DNA from: Psychroflexus lacisalsi
GTDB taxonomy: Bacteria; Bacteroidota; Bacteroidia; Flavobacteriales; Flavobacteriaceae
Assembly (NCBI RefSeq): GCF_020164495.1
Contig: NZ_JAIQYZ010000001.1
Location: forward strand, 62,001-126,000
Length of the DNA stretch: 64,000 nt
Reading direction: 5' to 3'
Shown here: positions 18,435 through 27,622 of the stretch, one piece after another
Layout: every line of letters begins with the position of its first letter
How positions within the stretch are numbered: position 1 is the first letter of the stretch
Made by a program: the position numbers and the translations under genes
Notes under the pieces: model-generated
The model's input: only the letters and a program-made list of their open reading frames with translations
The model's database searches: none
What the model was told of the DNA's origin: nothing

Positions 18435-19691
18435 CTATTCGGATTCAGTTTCCAACTCAAACACCTTTTTGAGTAATGCAATACTGTCTTCAGTAGAGCC
18501 GTTGGCGCTTCTTAAGTGACTTGCAAAACTCCGAGTTATCTTGTGTATGACACGGTCACTGATAATTTCAGCTTGCTCTTTATCAAACTGATTGTTTTTT
18601 TTGCTTTGATAATCTAATTCTTCATCCTGAAAGATTTTAAATTTTTCTTTCAAAGCTTTTATGGTTGGTGCAAATTTTCTAGTGTCCAACCACTCATTGA
18701 ATTCAGTTTTAACGTCTTCAATAATAACTTCAGCATCAGGAATAAAAGCTTTTCTCTTAGCTAAAGTTTCGTCAGTAAGTTTTGATAAATAATCCAAGTG
18801 AAGCAGCTTCACATTAGTCATGCCTTCAACATCTTCAGCAACATTTTTCGGGATAGAGAGGTCAAGAATTAGAAGTTCTTTTTTTGGATAAATCAATTCC
18901 TTAGTAATGGTTGGAGATTGAGCTCCAGTAGCAACAATAAGTATATCTGTAGAACGAATCTCTGATTGTAGTTCGGAAAAATCTTTTACGATTAAATTGA
19001 ACTTTCCTGCGATTTCCTCAGCTTTATCTTTTGTTCTGTTAATTAATGTGATGTTTTTATTGCTGGTATGCTTCACCAAATTCTCACAAGTATTTCTACC
19101 TATTTTTCCAGTACCAAACAATAAGATTTTTCTATCCGATACATCTTGAATATGGTCTAAAATATATTGTACTGAAGCGAAAGATACAGAAGTAGCGCCT
19201 GATGAAATTCTAGTTTCATTCTTAATTCTACGGCTCGCCTGAATTACTGAATTGACCAATCTTTCCATGAAATGATTGATCATTCCTTTCTTCTTGGATA
19301 ATGTGAAAGCAGATTTGATCTGGCTTATAATTTCAAAGTCTCCAAGAATTTGACTGTCAAGTCCACCACCAACTCTAAACATATGATTAATGGCAGTTTC
19401 ATTTTCTAAAACATAACCACTTTCTGAGAATGTTGTTTGATCACCAATACTAAATTCGCACAGTAGATCTATGAGAACGTTATGGTCATTTGCAAAAGCG
19501 TAAATTTCTGTCCTGTTGCAAGTGGAAGAAGTTACTACAGAAGTAAGCCCAATGTACTTGGCCTTAACCAGTAAAGCTTTTCTTTGGTCAATATTTAAAT
19601 TGAATTTACCTCTAGTCTCTGCATCGGCTTTCTGATAGCTGATACCTATGACGTAGAAGTTTTTATGTTTAGAGACGTTGTATTTATGCAT
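18435..19691 (-). CDS. hemA: Glutamyl-tRNA reductase
   Basis: 418 residues. Reduces glutamyl-tRNA to glutamate-1-semialdehyde, the first committed step of the C5 haem pathway. The catalytic Cys is in TSSTCNRTE (Cys58); the substrate-binding GGLDSQILGDFEIISQIK and the NADPH-binding GTGKIGRNTCENL follow in the expected order. First gene of the hem operon, divergent from the AraC-type regulator at 19894. Confidence 0.97.
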   Translation of the reverse strand: MHKYNVSKHKNFYVIGISYQKADAETRGKFNLNIDQRKALLVKAKYIGLTSVVTSSTCNRTEIYAFANDHNVLIDLLCEFSIGDQTTFSESGYVLENETAINHMFRVGGGLDSQILGDFEIISQIKSAFTLSKKKGMINHFMERLVNSVIQASRRIKNETRISSGATSVSFASVQYILDHIQDVSDRKILLFGTGKIGRNTCENLVKHTSNKNITLINRTKDKAEEIAGKFNLIVKDFSELQSEIRSTDILIVATGAQSPTITKELIYPKKELLILDLSIPKNVAEDVEGMTNVKLLHLDYLSKLTDETLAKRKAFIPDAEVIIEDVKTEFNEWLDTRKFAPTIKALKEKFKIFQDEELDYQSKKNNQFDKEQAEIISDRVIHKITRSFASHLRSANGSTEDSIALLKKVFELETESE

Positions 19692-19717
19692 TCTTTGATT
19701 CCAAAAAATATAGATTA

Positions 19718-19725
19718 CAAAATTA
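19718..19725 (-). promoter_or_regulatory. hemA promoter -7 element
   Basis: TAATTTTG on the minus strand, 27 bases before the hemA ATG, matches TAnnTTTG. Confidence 0.5.
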
Positions 19726-19819
19726 GAGCATAAGCATAATTAAAAATAACGCTCAAAGTTCCTTTTTTGTCGTTTGACGTATTTTTATCTTAAATGTGAT
19801 AAATATCAGTTCAATTAGG

Positions 19820-19827
19820 TATTTTTG
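19820..19827 (+). promoter_or_regulatory. Promoter -7 element of the AraC-type regulator gene
   Basis: TATTTTTG, 67 bases before the ATG at 19894, matches TAnnTTTG. The hemA element lies about 95 bases away on the other strand, so one regulator could act on both. Confidence 0.5.
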
Positions 19828-19893
19828 TAACAATAATCACCAATTGAAGCCTTACTAATTAGAACCGTTCTAAACAAAATATAACAATATTCA

Positions 19894-20778
19894 ATGCTAC
19901 CATCAGAAAAAAATATCGCTAGAGGTTCGGAACAATTTATTGAAATTGAAGAAGGGATATCCATCTTGTCTGTAAAAAATGATTCTGAACATGAAGAATG
20001 CATCACCCATAATATAAGTGCTGATTTTATTCAGTTTCATTTCTGCGTGAAGGGTGAGATCAAATTCAATTTCAATGAAGGAAGTTATGCCTTAAATATA
20101 AAAGAGGATAGCTCATTATTACTTTATAATCCTGAAAGGGATTTGCCGATTAATCTTGAAGCATCTTCACAATCCTGGTCGGTGTCTATTTTGATTTCTA
20201 TCAAAAAACTTCATACTTTATTTTCAGCTGAAGCTAACTATATTGATTTCTTAACTGAAGATAATCGGGACAAGAAGTTTTATAAAGAAGTAGTTGTTAC
20301 TCCTGCAATGGCAGTCATTTTATCTCAAATACTGAATTTCAATTTACATCCTTCGGTAAGGAAAATATACCTTAAGGGGAAAGCTTATGAATTGATAGGA
20401 CTTTACTTTAACAGACCTGCAGAAGCGGATATTGAACAATGCCCGTTTCTGGATGATGAGGATAATGTGAAAAAAATAAAACTGGCAAAAACAATCATTC
20501 TTCAGCGTATGACAGAGCCTCCAACTTTGCAGGCACTTGCCGATGAGGTGGGTTTAAGTCTTAAAAAACTGAAAGAAGGTTTTAAAGAAATTTACGGCGA
20601 TACCGTATTTTCTTTTCTCTTCGATTATAAAATGGACTACGCCAGAAAGCTATTAGAAAAAGGACAGCACAATGTCAATGAGGTAGGACTGAGTATTGGT
20701 TACAGTACTGCAAGTCATTTTATATCCGCTTTCAAAAAGAAATTTGGGACCACTCCTAAAAAATATATTCAGGGTTAA
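19894..20778 (+). CDS. AraC family transcriptional regulator next to the hem operon
   Basis: 294 residues. The C-terminal ~100 residues hold two helix-turn-helix motifs of the AraC type (PPTLQALADEVGLSLKKLKEGFKEIYG and NVNEVGLSIGYSTASHFISAFKKKFGTTPKKYIQ). The N-terminal ~190 residues have a beta-rich sensor part and a linker with CPFLDDEDN; the Cys-Pro is at residue 183. It is divergent from hemA-hemC-hemD, suggesting it controls haem synthesis or iron/haem response. Cys-Pro pairs bind haem in some regulators, but one pair is weak evidence. Confidence 0.9.
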   Translation: MLPSEKNIARGSEQFIEIEEGISILSVKNDSEHEECITHNISADFIQFHFCVKGEIKFNFNEGSYALNIKEDSSLLLYNPERDLPINLEASSQSWSVSILISIKKLHTLFSAEANYIDFLTEDNRDKKFYKEVVVTPAMAVILSQILNFNLHPSVRKIYLKGKAYELIGLYFNRPAEADIEQCPFLDDEDNVKKIKLAKTIILQRMTEPPTLQALADEVGLSLKKLKEGFKEIYGDTVFSFLFDYKMDYARKLLEKGQHNVNEVGLSIGYSTASHFISAFKKKFGTTPKKYIQG

Positions 20779-20874
20779 TCTTTCTTTAGGCATATTAACC
20801 ACTCTGACATTTGGGGCATTTATCTAAAATAGTTTCCTGTGATTTTCGTTTGGTCTTATACTAAAACAATCGAT

Positions 20875-21537
20875 TTATTTTACAATAACTCTCTTATTAG
20901 TGACTTCGAATCCTGAAAGGACATCACGGCAAAACCTGTAGCCCTGAAGGTCGATAAAATAGGTTTCTACGACAGTTCCTTTTAAATCTTTTAAACTACC
21001 TAATAACAAAAAATGAACTGTTGGGGACGTATATAGTGGTTTTTCAGTTGATGTATTGATATTGATAAGAATATTGTAAGATTCATATCGATGAGCGAGA
21101 GTATCTTTTGGTTTAATCCGAATATGTTTTAACTTTTTATCATTTACAGTTGTATCCTTCACTTTATCAAGCTTGAAACCACTTCTCGCTTGTTTTATGG
21201 ATTCCGAAATGCTTGGAACTCCCATTTTGAAGCCCATCATAATATTATTTGCTCCCAAAAAATTATTTTTCACAAATTGATTGAATGCTGTGTAACTTCC
21301 ATAGTTGGTTAAGTCTACGTAAACAACTTCACTTTTCGAATTATTAAAATTTAAAAAGGAGCTGTTATCTGTGTTGTTACCAAAAAAAACTTTGTCATAA
21401 ATTACTGTACCTATGGGATGTTCACATTCTTGATGTTCAAAATAATGTATTCTATTAAAAAATAATTTGTTTTGGCTGTAGATAGTATTACTTAGCAAAA
21501 AAGTAAAAATAGTTACAAGGATGAGTTTTATTTTCAT
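20875..21537 (-). CDS. Hypothetical secreted protein
   Basis: 220 residues. An N-terminal signal peptide is visible (MKIKLILVTIFTFLLSNTIYSQ), then a mature part with no domain I recognise; it contains HYFEHQECEHPIGTVIYD near the N-terminus and many beta-strand-like stretches. Probably periplasmic or outer-membrane associated. It begins 6 bases after the stop of the glycosylase gene and may share its transcript. No function proposed. Confidence 0.7.
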   Translation of the reverse strand: MKIKLILVTIFTFLLSNTIYSQNKLFFNRIHYFEHQECEHPIGTVIYDKVFFGNNTDNSSFLNFNNSKSEVVYVDLTNYGSYTAFNQFVKNNFLGANNIMMGFKMGVPSISESIKQARSGFKLDKVKDTTVNDKKLKHIRIKPKDTLAHRYESYNILININTSTEKPLYTSPTVHFLLLGSLKDLKGTVVETYFIDLQGYRFCRDVLSGFEVTNKRVIVK

Positions 21538-21543
21538 AAGTAT

Positions 21544-22140
21544 TTATTTAACTGAAACAAATTTAGAATCTTTATCGTAAAATCTCCAGGGCAAGGCCGC
21601 GTCTTCTCCTGCATAGTCTATACCAATACGCGTTGTTTCTTTAATATTTGACGGGTTATGCCCAATATCTTCAATCCAGATATTTTCACTTGTTACGCTA
21701 AGTGAATTATAAGTTTTTGAAATCCCTAAAGCTTTTGAGATATTTCCAGGACCGGAAGTCAATGTTTTATCCACTTTAGATTTTCCACGACGTTCTTGCA
21801 TTATGTCTATACCAAGAGTAGGTTCAATAGCTCTTACCAGAATCGCGTCCGCATTTCCTTTAGTATTTGTAACAATATTGAAGAGGTGGTGGATGCCATA
21901 ACACAAGTAAACATAGGCAATTCCACCAGACTCGTACATTACTTTTGTGCGCTTGGTGAATCTGCCAAGATGCGCGTGACAAGCTTTATCTCCTTGACCA
22001 GCGTAAGCTTCAGTTTCAGTGATGACCCCAGAAGTGAGAACTCCATCAATACAAGTACTTAATTGTTTGCCTATCAAGTCTTTTGCAAGAAAAACTACAT
22101 TTTCATTTTCAAAATAAGTTTTAGAAAGTGGTTGAGGCAT
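21544..22140 (-). CDS. DNA-3-methyladenine glycosylase (AAG/MPG family)
   Basis: 198 residues from the ATG at 22140, which gives the family N-terminus MPQPLSKTYFENENVVFLAKDLIGKQL; an upstream ATG at 22230 would add 30 hydrophobic, non-homologous residues. Removes alkylated purines from DNA to start base excision repair. Family blocks: ITETEAYAGQGDKACHAHLGR (with the catalytic Glu), MYESGGIAYVYLCYGIHHLFNIV, AILVRAIEPTLG, TSGPGNISKALGI. Length is normal for the bacterial family. Confidence 0.93.
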   Translation of the reverse strand: MPQPLSKTYFENENVVFLAKDLIGKQLSTCIDGVLTSGVITETEAYAGQGDKACHAHLGRFTKRTKVMYESGGIAYVYLCYGIHHLFNIVTNTKGNADAILVRAIEPTLGIDIMQERRGKSKVDKTLTSGPGNISKALGISKTYNSLSVTSENIWIEDIGHNPSNIKETTRIGIDYAGEDAALPWRFYDKDSKFVSVK

Positions 22141-22195
22141 AAATCTGAATTTCAATATAAAATAAGTAAATTTAAAGATGAAAAAATGGATAACT

Positions 22196-22732
22196 ATGAA
22201 AACTTTAATGTTCTGTTTTATAATAACCACAGCTATGGCACAAGATTTTACTATTTATAACTTCAATTCAAGTCAAGATCTTAACGACTGGCAAATTGTG
22301 AATGATGGAGTCATGGGCGGGCTGTCTCAAAGTTCAATAAACCTTGATGAAGAAGGAAATGCGGTATTTAAGGGACAAATATCTTTGGAAAATAATGGAG
22401 GTTTTGCTTCTGTCAGGCATGAAACCGATATAACAGGCGTTCAAAAGTACTCATATATCAACCTCAAGGTGAAAGGTAAACCCTCTACTTACCAGTTTAG
22501 AATTAAGAAAAATGAAGGAGAGATTCATTCCTATATACAAGAATTTGAAGTGACTTCAGATTGGGAAACTGTTCAATTAAAACTTTCAAGCTTTTATCCT
22601 AGATATAGAGGGAGAAGTTTAAATTTGCCCAACTTTGAAGCCAATGTCATCCGAGAAGTAGCCATACTGATTGGAAATGGAAACAAAGAGGAGTTTAAAC
22701 TTGAAATTGATAAAATATATTTATCCAAATAA
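22196..22732 (+). CDS. CIA30-like (complex I intermediate-associated protein 30) family protein
   Basis: 178 residues from the ATG at 22196 (an in-frame ATG at 22178 would add six residues). An N-terminal signal MKTLMFCFIITTAMAQ is seen. The mature part reads as a CIA30/NDUFAF1-like jelly-roll domain: NDWQIVNDGVMGGLSQS, then GGFASVRHETDI, YQFRIKKNEGEIHSYIQEFEV and a terminal strand pair. In bacteria this domain is a putative carbohydrate- or ligand-binding fold; the mitochondrial name need not reflect function. Secreted to the periplasm by prediction. Followed after 6 bases by a small membrane protein. Confidence 0.85.
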   Translation: MKTLMFCFIITTAMAQDFTIYNFNSSQDLNDWQIVNDGVMGGLSQSSINLDEEGNAVFKGQISLENNGGFASVRHETDITGVQKYSYINLKVKGKPSTYQFRIKKNEGEIHSYIQEFEVTSDWETVQLKLSSFYPRYRGRSLNLPNFEANVIREVAILIGNGNKEEFKLEIDKIYLSK

Positions 22733-22738
22733 AAATTT

Positions 22739-23011
22739 ATGAACGAAGCCGATAAAAAATTTGTTGACAATTGGGAGAAAAACAAAAGTCAGGGCAAAGC
22801 AAAATATATCATCAAACACGGGGTTGGATTTGGAATTATAATATTTGCTGTTAACCTGGTGATTAATTATTGGGATAAGTGGGGGCAAATCAGCAACACA
22901 GATTTTTTTGTTCAATTGATGATTTCTATTGTAGTAGGAGGCGGGATTTATGGTTTCTTTTCCTGGCATCTGAACGACTATATCTATCGGAAAAAGATTA
23001 AAGATAATTAG
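22739..23011 (+). CDS. Hypothetical two-helix membrane protein
   Basis: 90 residues. Two hydrophobic segments (about 29-45, GVGFGIIIFAVNLVINYW, and 59-77, FVQLMISIVVGGGIYGFFSW) flanked by charged ends, giving a likely N-in, C-in topology. No domain recognised. Six bases after the CIA30-like gene and on the same strand, so probably cotranscribed. Confidence 0.65.
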   Translation: MNEADKKFVDNWEKNKSQGKAKYIIKHGVGFGIIIFAVNLVINYWDKWGQISNTDFFVQLMISIVVGGGIYGFFSWHLNDYIYRKKIKDN

Positions 23012-23077
23012 TGTTTTAAATATTTGCCTCTCGATGGCGCTTGAGGGTACATTTCATTAGTATAGACGTTTTTATCA

Positions 23078-23097
23078 GGTCGAGCGCAGTCGAGACC
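23078..23097. repeat. Short GTCGAG/CTCGAC inverted repeat in a spacer
   Basis: GGTCGAGCGCAGTCGAGACC is a GC-rich imperfect palindrome in an otherwise AT-rich 170-base spacer between convergent genes. From memory, similar palindromes are scattered in Flavobacteriaceae spacers; only one copy was found here. Confidence 0.45.
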
Positions 23098-23181
23098 TCA
23101 TATCAATCTTTATATTTAGAATGCGTTGCACTTCTATATTCTGAAAGTATTTGTAATAAGTCAAACTCACATCTTAATTCA

Positions 23182-24774
23182 CTAAGGAATCATCGCTTTC
23201 AAATCTTCCAAAGTATTGGCGTCTTCAATTTTTTTGTCTTGCCTCCAGCGTAATATCCTGGGGAATCTTGTCGCGATTCCGCTTTTGTGACGTTTGGATT
23301 CGGCGATGCCCTCAAAAGCGATCTCAAAAACATGTTCGTGTTCTACACTTCTCACAGGCCCAAAGCGTTCGATGGTATTTTTTTTGATCCATGCATCCAC
23401 TTTCTTAAATTCCTTATCGGTAAGCCCGGAGTAGGCTTTGGCAAAAGTGACCAATTCTGTCTTATCATCATTCCAAAGCGCAAAGGTGTAATCTGTAAAC
23501 AAATTACTTCGTCTGCCGTGTCCACGCATAGCGTAAGTTAGCACCGCATCGATACTAAAAGGATCTGACTTCCATTTCCACCAATCTCCTTTTTTACGAC
23601 CAACACCGTAACAGGAATCCGCCCGCTTTATCATGAGTCCTTCAGACTTGATATCTCTTGCTTTCTTTCGCTCTCTAGCCATTTCTTCCCAGGATGAAAA
23701 CCTCATGGTTTCTGAAAGGTGAAAAGGTTTTATTTTGGAAGAATACTCAGCAAAAAGCTTATCTAGAATTTTCCGACGCTTCTCAAAAGGGGTCGAACGA
23801 ATGTCTTCCCCATTATATTCTAGGATGTCGTAAGCCTTTAAAATGACTGGTAGCTTTTTCAGAAGCGCTTTGCTAACATTTTTACGACCTATCCTGGTTT
23901 GCAAATCTTTAAAATCCCCAATGTCATCTCCGGGATAAGGTAAAATCTCTCCATCGAGAACGGTACCATTGGGCAAAACTTCAGTAAAAGCTTCAAATTC
24001 TGGATACTTATCAGTTACCAACTCTTCACCACGACTCCACACAAAAAGCTGATTTTTCCTCACAATGAGTTGAGAGCGAATGCCATCCCACTTGTGTTCT
24101 GCAATCCACTCCGCTGGATTTCCAAGTTCGGAAGCATCGTCTTCAATAGCGTAAGCCAGGTAAAAAGGATAAGGTTTGGACAAATAATCCGCTTCATTCT
24201 CTTCCAAAATCAATTCAGAATAAGAGATTTTATTGGGATCCCAGTTACCCATGAGCTTGAAAGCCAAAATATCTTCATCGATTTCAGTTGCCTTGGAAAG
24301 TGCGCGGGTCATCAACTTCTGACTCACACCAATTCTAAATCCTCCTGTGATCAATTTGGTAAATACGAAACGCTCGTAATAAGTGAGTTGGCTCCAATTC
24401 TCTATAAGGTATTCCCTTTTCTCTTCTTCTGATTTTGGTTTAAGTCGAAGTATTTCCTGGAGATATTGACTCAAACTCTTTTCGGTGGTTTTAACTTTTT
24501 CCGGGACTACCAAAGCTATGGTTTCCGCAAGGTCGCCAACAATGTGATAGGATTCTTCAAAAAGCCACAAAGGAATATCCGCCAATTCTGAAGCGTAGCC
24601 TCTTATCAAAGTGCTGTTCACAGGTCTTGGAGGTCGTCTGTGGGATAAAATTGCGATGGTCCAGACTTTATCAGAGTCTGAAGCTTTCAGAAAGTATTCA
24701 CTCAAGGCTTCCACCTTTCTATTGGTTTTGTTTGTACTGTCTATCGTTTTTACCAATTGAGCAAAATCCTTCAT
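23182..24774 (-). CDS. ATP-dependent DNA ligase
   Basis: 530 residues. Seals nicks using ATP. The adenylation motif is EHKWDGIRSQ with the nucleophile Lys at about residue 228; downstream motifs DGEILPYP, GLMIKRADSCYGVGRKKGDWWKWK and the OB-fold end follow. An N-terminal ~200-residue helical domain as in the larger bacterial ATP ligases is present. In many bacteria this ligase sits with a beta-lactamase-fold exonuclease and an Lhr-type helicase, which are absent here; instead it follows ctpA by 6 bases. An NAD-dependent replicative ligase should exist elsewhere. Confidence 0.93.
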   Translation of the reverse strand: MKDFAQLVKTIDSTNKTNRKVEALSEYFLKASDSDKVWTIAILSHRRPPRPVNSTLIRGYASELADIPLWLFEESYHIVGDLAETIALVVPEKVKTTEKSLSQYLQEILRLKPKSEEEKREYLIENWSQLTYYERFVFTKLITGGFRIGVSQKLMTRALSKATEIDEDILAFKLMGNWDPNKISYSELILEENEADYLSKPYPFYLAYAIEDDASELGNPAEWIAEHKWDGIRSQLIVRKNQLFVWSRGEELVTDKYPEFEAFTEVLPNGTVLDGEILPYPGDDIGDFKDLQTRIGRKNVSKALLKKLPVILKAYDILEYNGEDIRSTPFEKRRKILDKLFAEYSSKIKPFHLSETMRFSSWEEMARERKKARDIKSEGLMIKRADSCYGVGRKKGDWWKWKSDPFSIDAVLTYAMRGHGRRSNLFTDYTFALWNDDKTELVTFAKAYSGLTDKEFKKVDAWIKKNTIERFGPVRSVEHEHVFEIAFEGIAESKRHKSGIATRFPRILRWRQDKKIEDANTLEDLKAMIP

Positions 24775-24780
24775 ACACCT

Positions 24781-26382
24781 TTAATCTGTCGCCTGGGTTT
24801 TTTCTGATTTTGATTTTAGAAGTCTATTGATGTAGGAGTCATTTTCGTTAGAAATTTTTTCAGCAAGATCACTTCCAAACAACTGTCTCGCCATGGTAGC
24901 TTTCAGATACTTTTCTAAGACATGACTTGTACTACCAAAATTGTAATTCATATTGTAGTCTCCTAGATACCGGGTGTATTGATCCAAAACCTCTTCAGTA
25001 ATAAGCGTTCTCTTTAAAAAGTCATCTTTAGAAAGTGAATTATAAAGCTTTCTGTTTTCATCCAGCAAATCGAATATGAACCTGTCCATGACTCCACCAT
25101 TATACATGAATTTTATGTCTTGTACAGCTTTAGAAGAATCTCTGGCCACAAAAATATCTGGGATGATTCCACCACCACCATAAACAACTTTGCCTTCTGG
25201 AGTTTCGTACCTCAGAGAGTCATCTGTAGTAATACTGTCCTTACTCATGAGTTCACCATTGGAGTATCGCTCCATGTACTTAGAATAATAGGCATCGCTA
25301 TTCCCGTTTTCGTAAGGCCTCTGGATGGAACGCCCTGTAGGGGTGTAATATCTTGCTACGGTTAACCTTACAGCGCTGCCATCACCAAGATTCATCTCCC
25401 TTTGGACAAGACCTTTGCCAAACGAGCGCCGACCTACAATAGTACCTCTGTCATTATCTTGTATCGCACCCGCAACTATTTCACTGGCCGAAGCGGACTT
25501 TTCGTCCATAAAAACAACCAGGTTTTGGTCTTCATAGTCTCCACGTTCAGTAGAAAATGTTTCCTTCAGGTCTCCGTTTTTGTTTTTGGTAAATAAAAGC
25601 AATTTCCCATCGGTGATAAATTCATCCAGAATCAGCGTAGCCTGTTTCAGAAATCCACCTCCATTACTTCTAAGGTCCAGAATCACGCTTTTCATTTCTG
25701 GGGTGGCGAATTGCTTCATTTTAGTTTTAAATTCAGAATAAGTAGATTCAGCAAAGCGATTAATTTTTATATAACCCAAAGTATCGTTTACCATGTATCC
25801 AGCATCGACGCTCGTTAAAGGAACCACACCTCTATTGATTTCAAAATCGAGAAGGTCGTTTTCACCGAGGCGTTTTACTTTTAAGTTAACCTTAGAGTTT
25901 TCTGGGCCTTTCAGGATTTTTGTGAGTGAATCATTATTCATCTCGTTACCAAACAAAGGCACAGCATCTGCATATAAAATTCTATCGCCAGCTTCCAGTC
26001 CAGCTTTTTCCCCAGGACCTTTTTCCAAAGTTCTTATAACGGCAATGGTGTCCTTGATGGTGTAAAAACTAATACCGATTCCAACAAAATCACCACGCAT
26101 ATTATCCTGAACATAGTCATAGTCTTGACTAGAGATGTAAGCAGAATGTGGATCTAGGTTTTCTAGAATAGAATTGACTGTAATATCTACAATACTATCT
26201 GTATTGACTTCATCCACATACTCTTTGTCGATAAAGTTGATAAGCCGGTTTATTTTTTGTCGCTTTGACGAAGAATTGGCAAGGGAATTGTCCTGGAAAT
26301 TCAATACATCTCCAAGTAATATCCCACCTACAAATACTACACAAATAAGTATGGGTAGCATTATTTTCATTCCTCTATTCAT
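24781..26382 (-). CDS. ctpA: Carboxy-terminal processing protease, S41 family
   Basis: 533 residues. N-terminal signal anchor (MLPILICVVFVGGILLGDVL), then a PDZ domain (about 90-180; FVGIGISFYTIKDTIAV and GPGEKAGLEAGDRILYADA) and the S41 catalytic domain with the Ser in EKSASASEIVAGAIQDNDRG (about residue 298) and the Lys in GRRSFGKGLVQ (about 324). Cleaves C-termini of envelope proteins. Its ATG overlaps the preceding deaminase stop by 4 bases (ATGA), so the two are translationally coupled. Confidence 0.94.
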   Translation of the reverse strand: MNRGMKIMLPILICVVFVGGILLGDVLNFQDNSLANSSSKRQKINRLINFIDKEYVDEVNTDSIVDITVNSILENLDPHSAYISSQDYDYVQDNMRGDFVGIGISFYTIKDTIAVIRTLEKGPGEKAGLEAGDRILYADAVPLFGNEMNNDSLTKILKGPENSKVNLKVKRLGENDLLDFEINRGVVPLTSVDAGYMVNDTLGYIKINRFAESTYSEFKTKMKQFATPEMKSVILDLRSNGGGFLKQATLILDEFITDGKLLLFTKNKNGDLKETFSTERGDYEDQNLVVFMDEKSASASEIVAGAIQDNDRGTIVGRRSFGKGLVQREMNLGDGSAVRLTVARYYTPTGRSIQRPYENGNSDAYYSKYMERYSNGELMSKDSITTDDSLRYETPEGKVVYGGGGIIPDIFVARDSSKAVQDIKFMYNGGVMDRFIFDLLDENRKLYNSLSKDDFLKRTLITEEVLDQYTRYLGDYNMNYNFGSTSHVLEKYLKATMARQLFGSDLAEKISNENDSYINRLLKSKSEKTQATD

Positions 26383-26810
26383 TCTTCAAGATCTTGTATA
26401 TGTTCTAGTTGTACTCCAGCCTTTTCCAAAAAATCCAGACCAGAGTTATCTTTATAAGCTTTTTGATAAACCACCCGAATTATACCAGCTTGATGAATCA
26501 GCTTGCTGCATTCTTTGCAAGGCGATAGCGTGATATATAAGGTTGAGTTTTTGGAAGATTGTGTAGAAGCTGACACTTTCAGGATAGCGTTTGCTTCTGC
26601 GTGCAATACATACCATTTTGTAATGTCTTCCTCGTCCTCGCAAGCATTATCAAATCCAGTTGGGGTACCGTTGAAGCCATCAGAAATGATCATTCGGTCT
26701 TTTACTATAATTGCTCCAACTTGTTTACGCTTACAATGAGATAACTTCCCCCACTCTCGAGCTATTCTCAAGTATGCTTTATCAAATTTCAGTTGTTTCT
26801 TTGTAGTCAT
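26379..26810 (-). CDS. Deoxycytidylate (dCMP) deaminase-like protein
   Basis: 143 residues. Zinc-dependent cytidine/deoxycytidylate deaminase fold: HAEANAI (zinc His70, catalytic Glu72) and SPCKEC (Cys98 and Cys101), with the dCMP-type N-terminal GFNGTPTGFDNACED. Would convert dCMP to dUMP for dTMP synthesis; ComE-operon protein 2 is a close relative, so the exact substrate is inferred. First gene of the deaminase-ctpA-ligase operon. Confidence 0.9.
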   Translation of the reverse strand: MTTKKQLKFDKAYLRIAREWGKLSHCKRKQVGAIIVKDRMIISDGFNGTPTGFDNACEDEEDITKWYVLHAEANAILKVSASTQSSKNSTLYITLSPCKECSKLIHQAGIIRVVYQKAYKDNSGLDFLEKAGVQLEHIQDLEE

Positions 26811-26907
26811 TTGGAAAATAATTACAAATCTAAAACTTATGCTTCTTTACAAGCGTTAAGAAGCTGCTTAAATTTACTTAAACTCTAATATATTGATTTT
26901 ATAGTGT

Positions 26908-27492
26908 TTATAAAATCCAATTATCAACAAGTATGGGTAAGGTTAACCCTAAAACAATGGATGAAATAACTAATATCCAGTCCCTCTTTGAAAATCTAAA
27001 AATAGTTTGAACAATGAAACTTAAAAGTAGAACCACAAAAACCACTAGAATTTGAGCGATTTCAATTCCTAAAGCAAACTCTACCAGCATAAGAAATAAA
27101 TTATCCGAGCTTTTTGCCAGCATATTGAAATAGGTAGAAAACCCAAAACCATGTACCAAACCAAAGAAAAAAGTCACGACATAAAGAAGATCGAATTTGC
27201 TTTTTCCTGTAGATTTTCCCGCGGTAAAAATATTGTAGATTCCTGTAAAAATAATACTCACAGGGATCAAAAATTCAATAATTGCACTGTTAATCCTTAA
27301 AATATCATAAGCCGAAATCGCTAAAGACAAGATATGACCAATGGTGAAAAGTGTGACCAGCCAAATGACTTTTTTGCTCTGCTTAAAAGAGTATGAGGCC
27401 ACCAGAACTGTAAGAAAAAGTACATGGTCATAAGCGTTCCAGTCTAAAACATGATCAAAACCCAGTTTGAGATATAGCCAAAAATCATCCAT
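26908..27492 (-). CDS. HupE/UreJ family membrane protein
   Basis: 194 residues with six to seven hydrophobic segments. The family motifs are the N-terminal LKLGFDHVLDWNAYDHVLFL and the central FFFGLVHGFGFSTYF, whose conserved His and Asp are thought to bind metal in HupE/UreJ nickel or cobalt permeases. No hydrogenase or urease gene is near, so the substrate is open. Monocistronic in appearance. Confidence 0.88.
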   Translation of the reverse strand: MDDFWLYLKLGFDHVLDWNAYDHVLFLTVLVASYSFKQSKKVIWLVTLFTIGHILSLAISAYDILRINSAIIEFLIPVSIIFTGIYNIFTAGKSTGKSKFDLLYVVTFFFGLVHGFGFSTYFNMLAKSSDNLFLMLVEFALGIEIAQILVVFVVLLLSFIVQTIFRFSKRDWILVISSIVLGLTLPILVDNWIL

Positions 27493-27597
27493 GATAAGTA
27501 GTTAAGTTTAGTTGGTAAAATTAATTAAAAATTGCTTCAGATGAGGATTCTAAGGGTTCAAACGTGAAAATAGTTGAGGTATGATTATGGTGCTTCT

Positions 27598-27615
27598 TAT
27601 TTTTGTTTATTTTTG
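27598..27615 (+). promoter_or_regulatory. tRNA-Ala promoter -7 elements
   Basis: Two overlapping-spaced TATTTTTG copies (27598-27605 and 27608-27615) match TAnnTTTG; the second ends 8 bases before the tRNA 5' end, which suits a transcript starting just upstream. Confidence 0.55.
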
Positions 27616-27622
27616 TAATCAA

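Noticed and set aside
20779-20874. Short minus-strand run encoding ETILDKCPKCQSG, like a zinc-ribbon end
   Set aside because: Only about 20 codons after a stop, no start codon and not in frame with the neighbour; too short to support a remnant.
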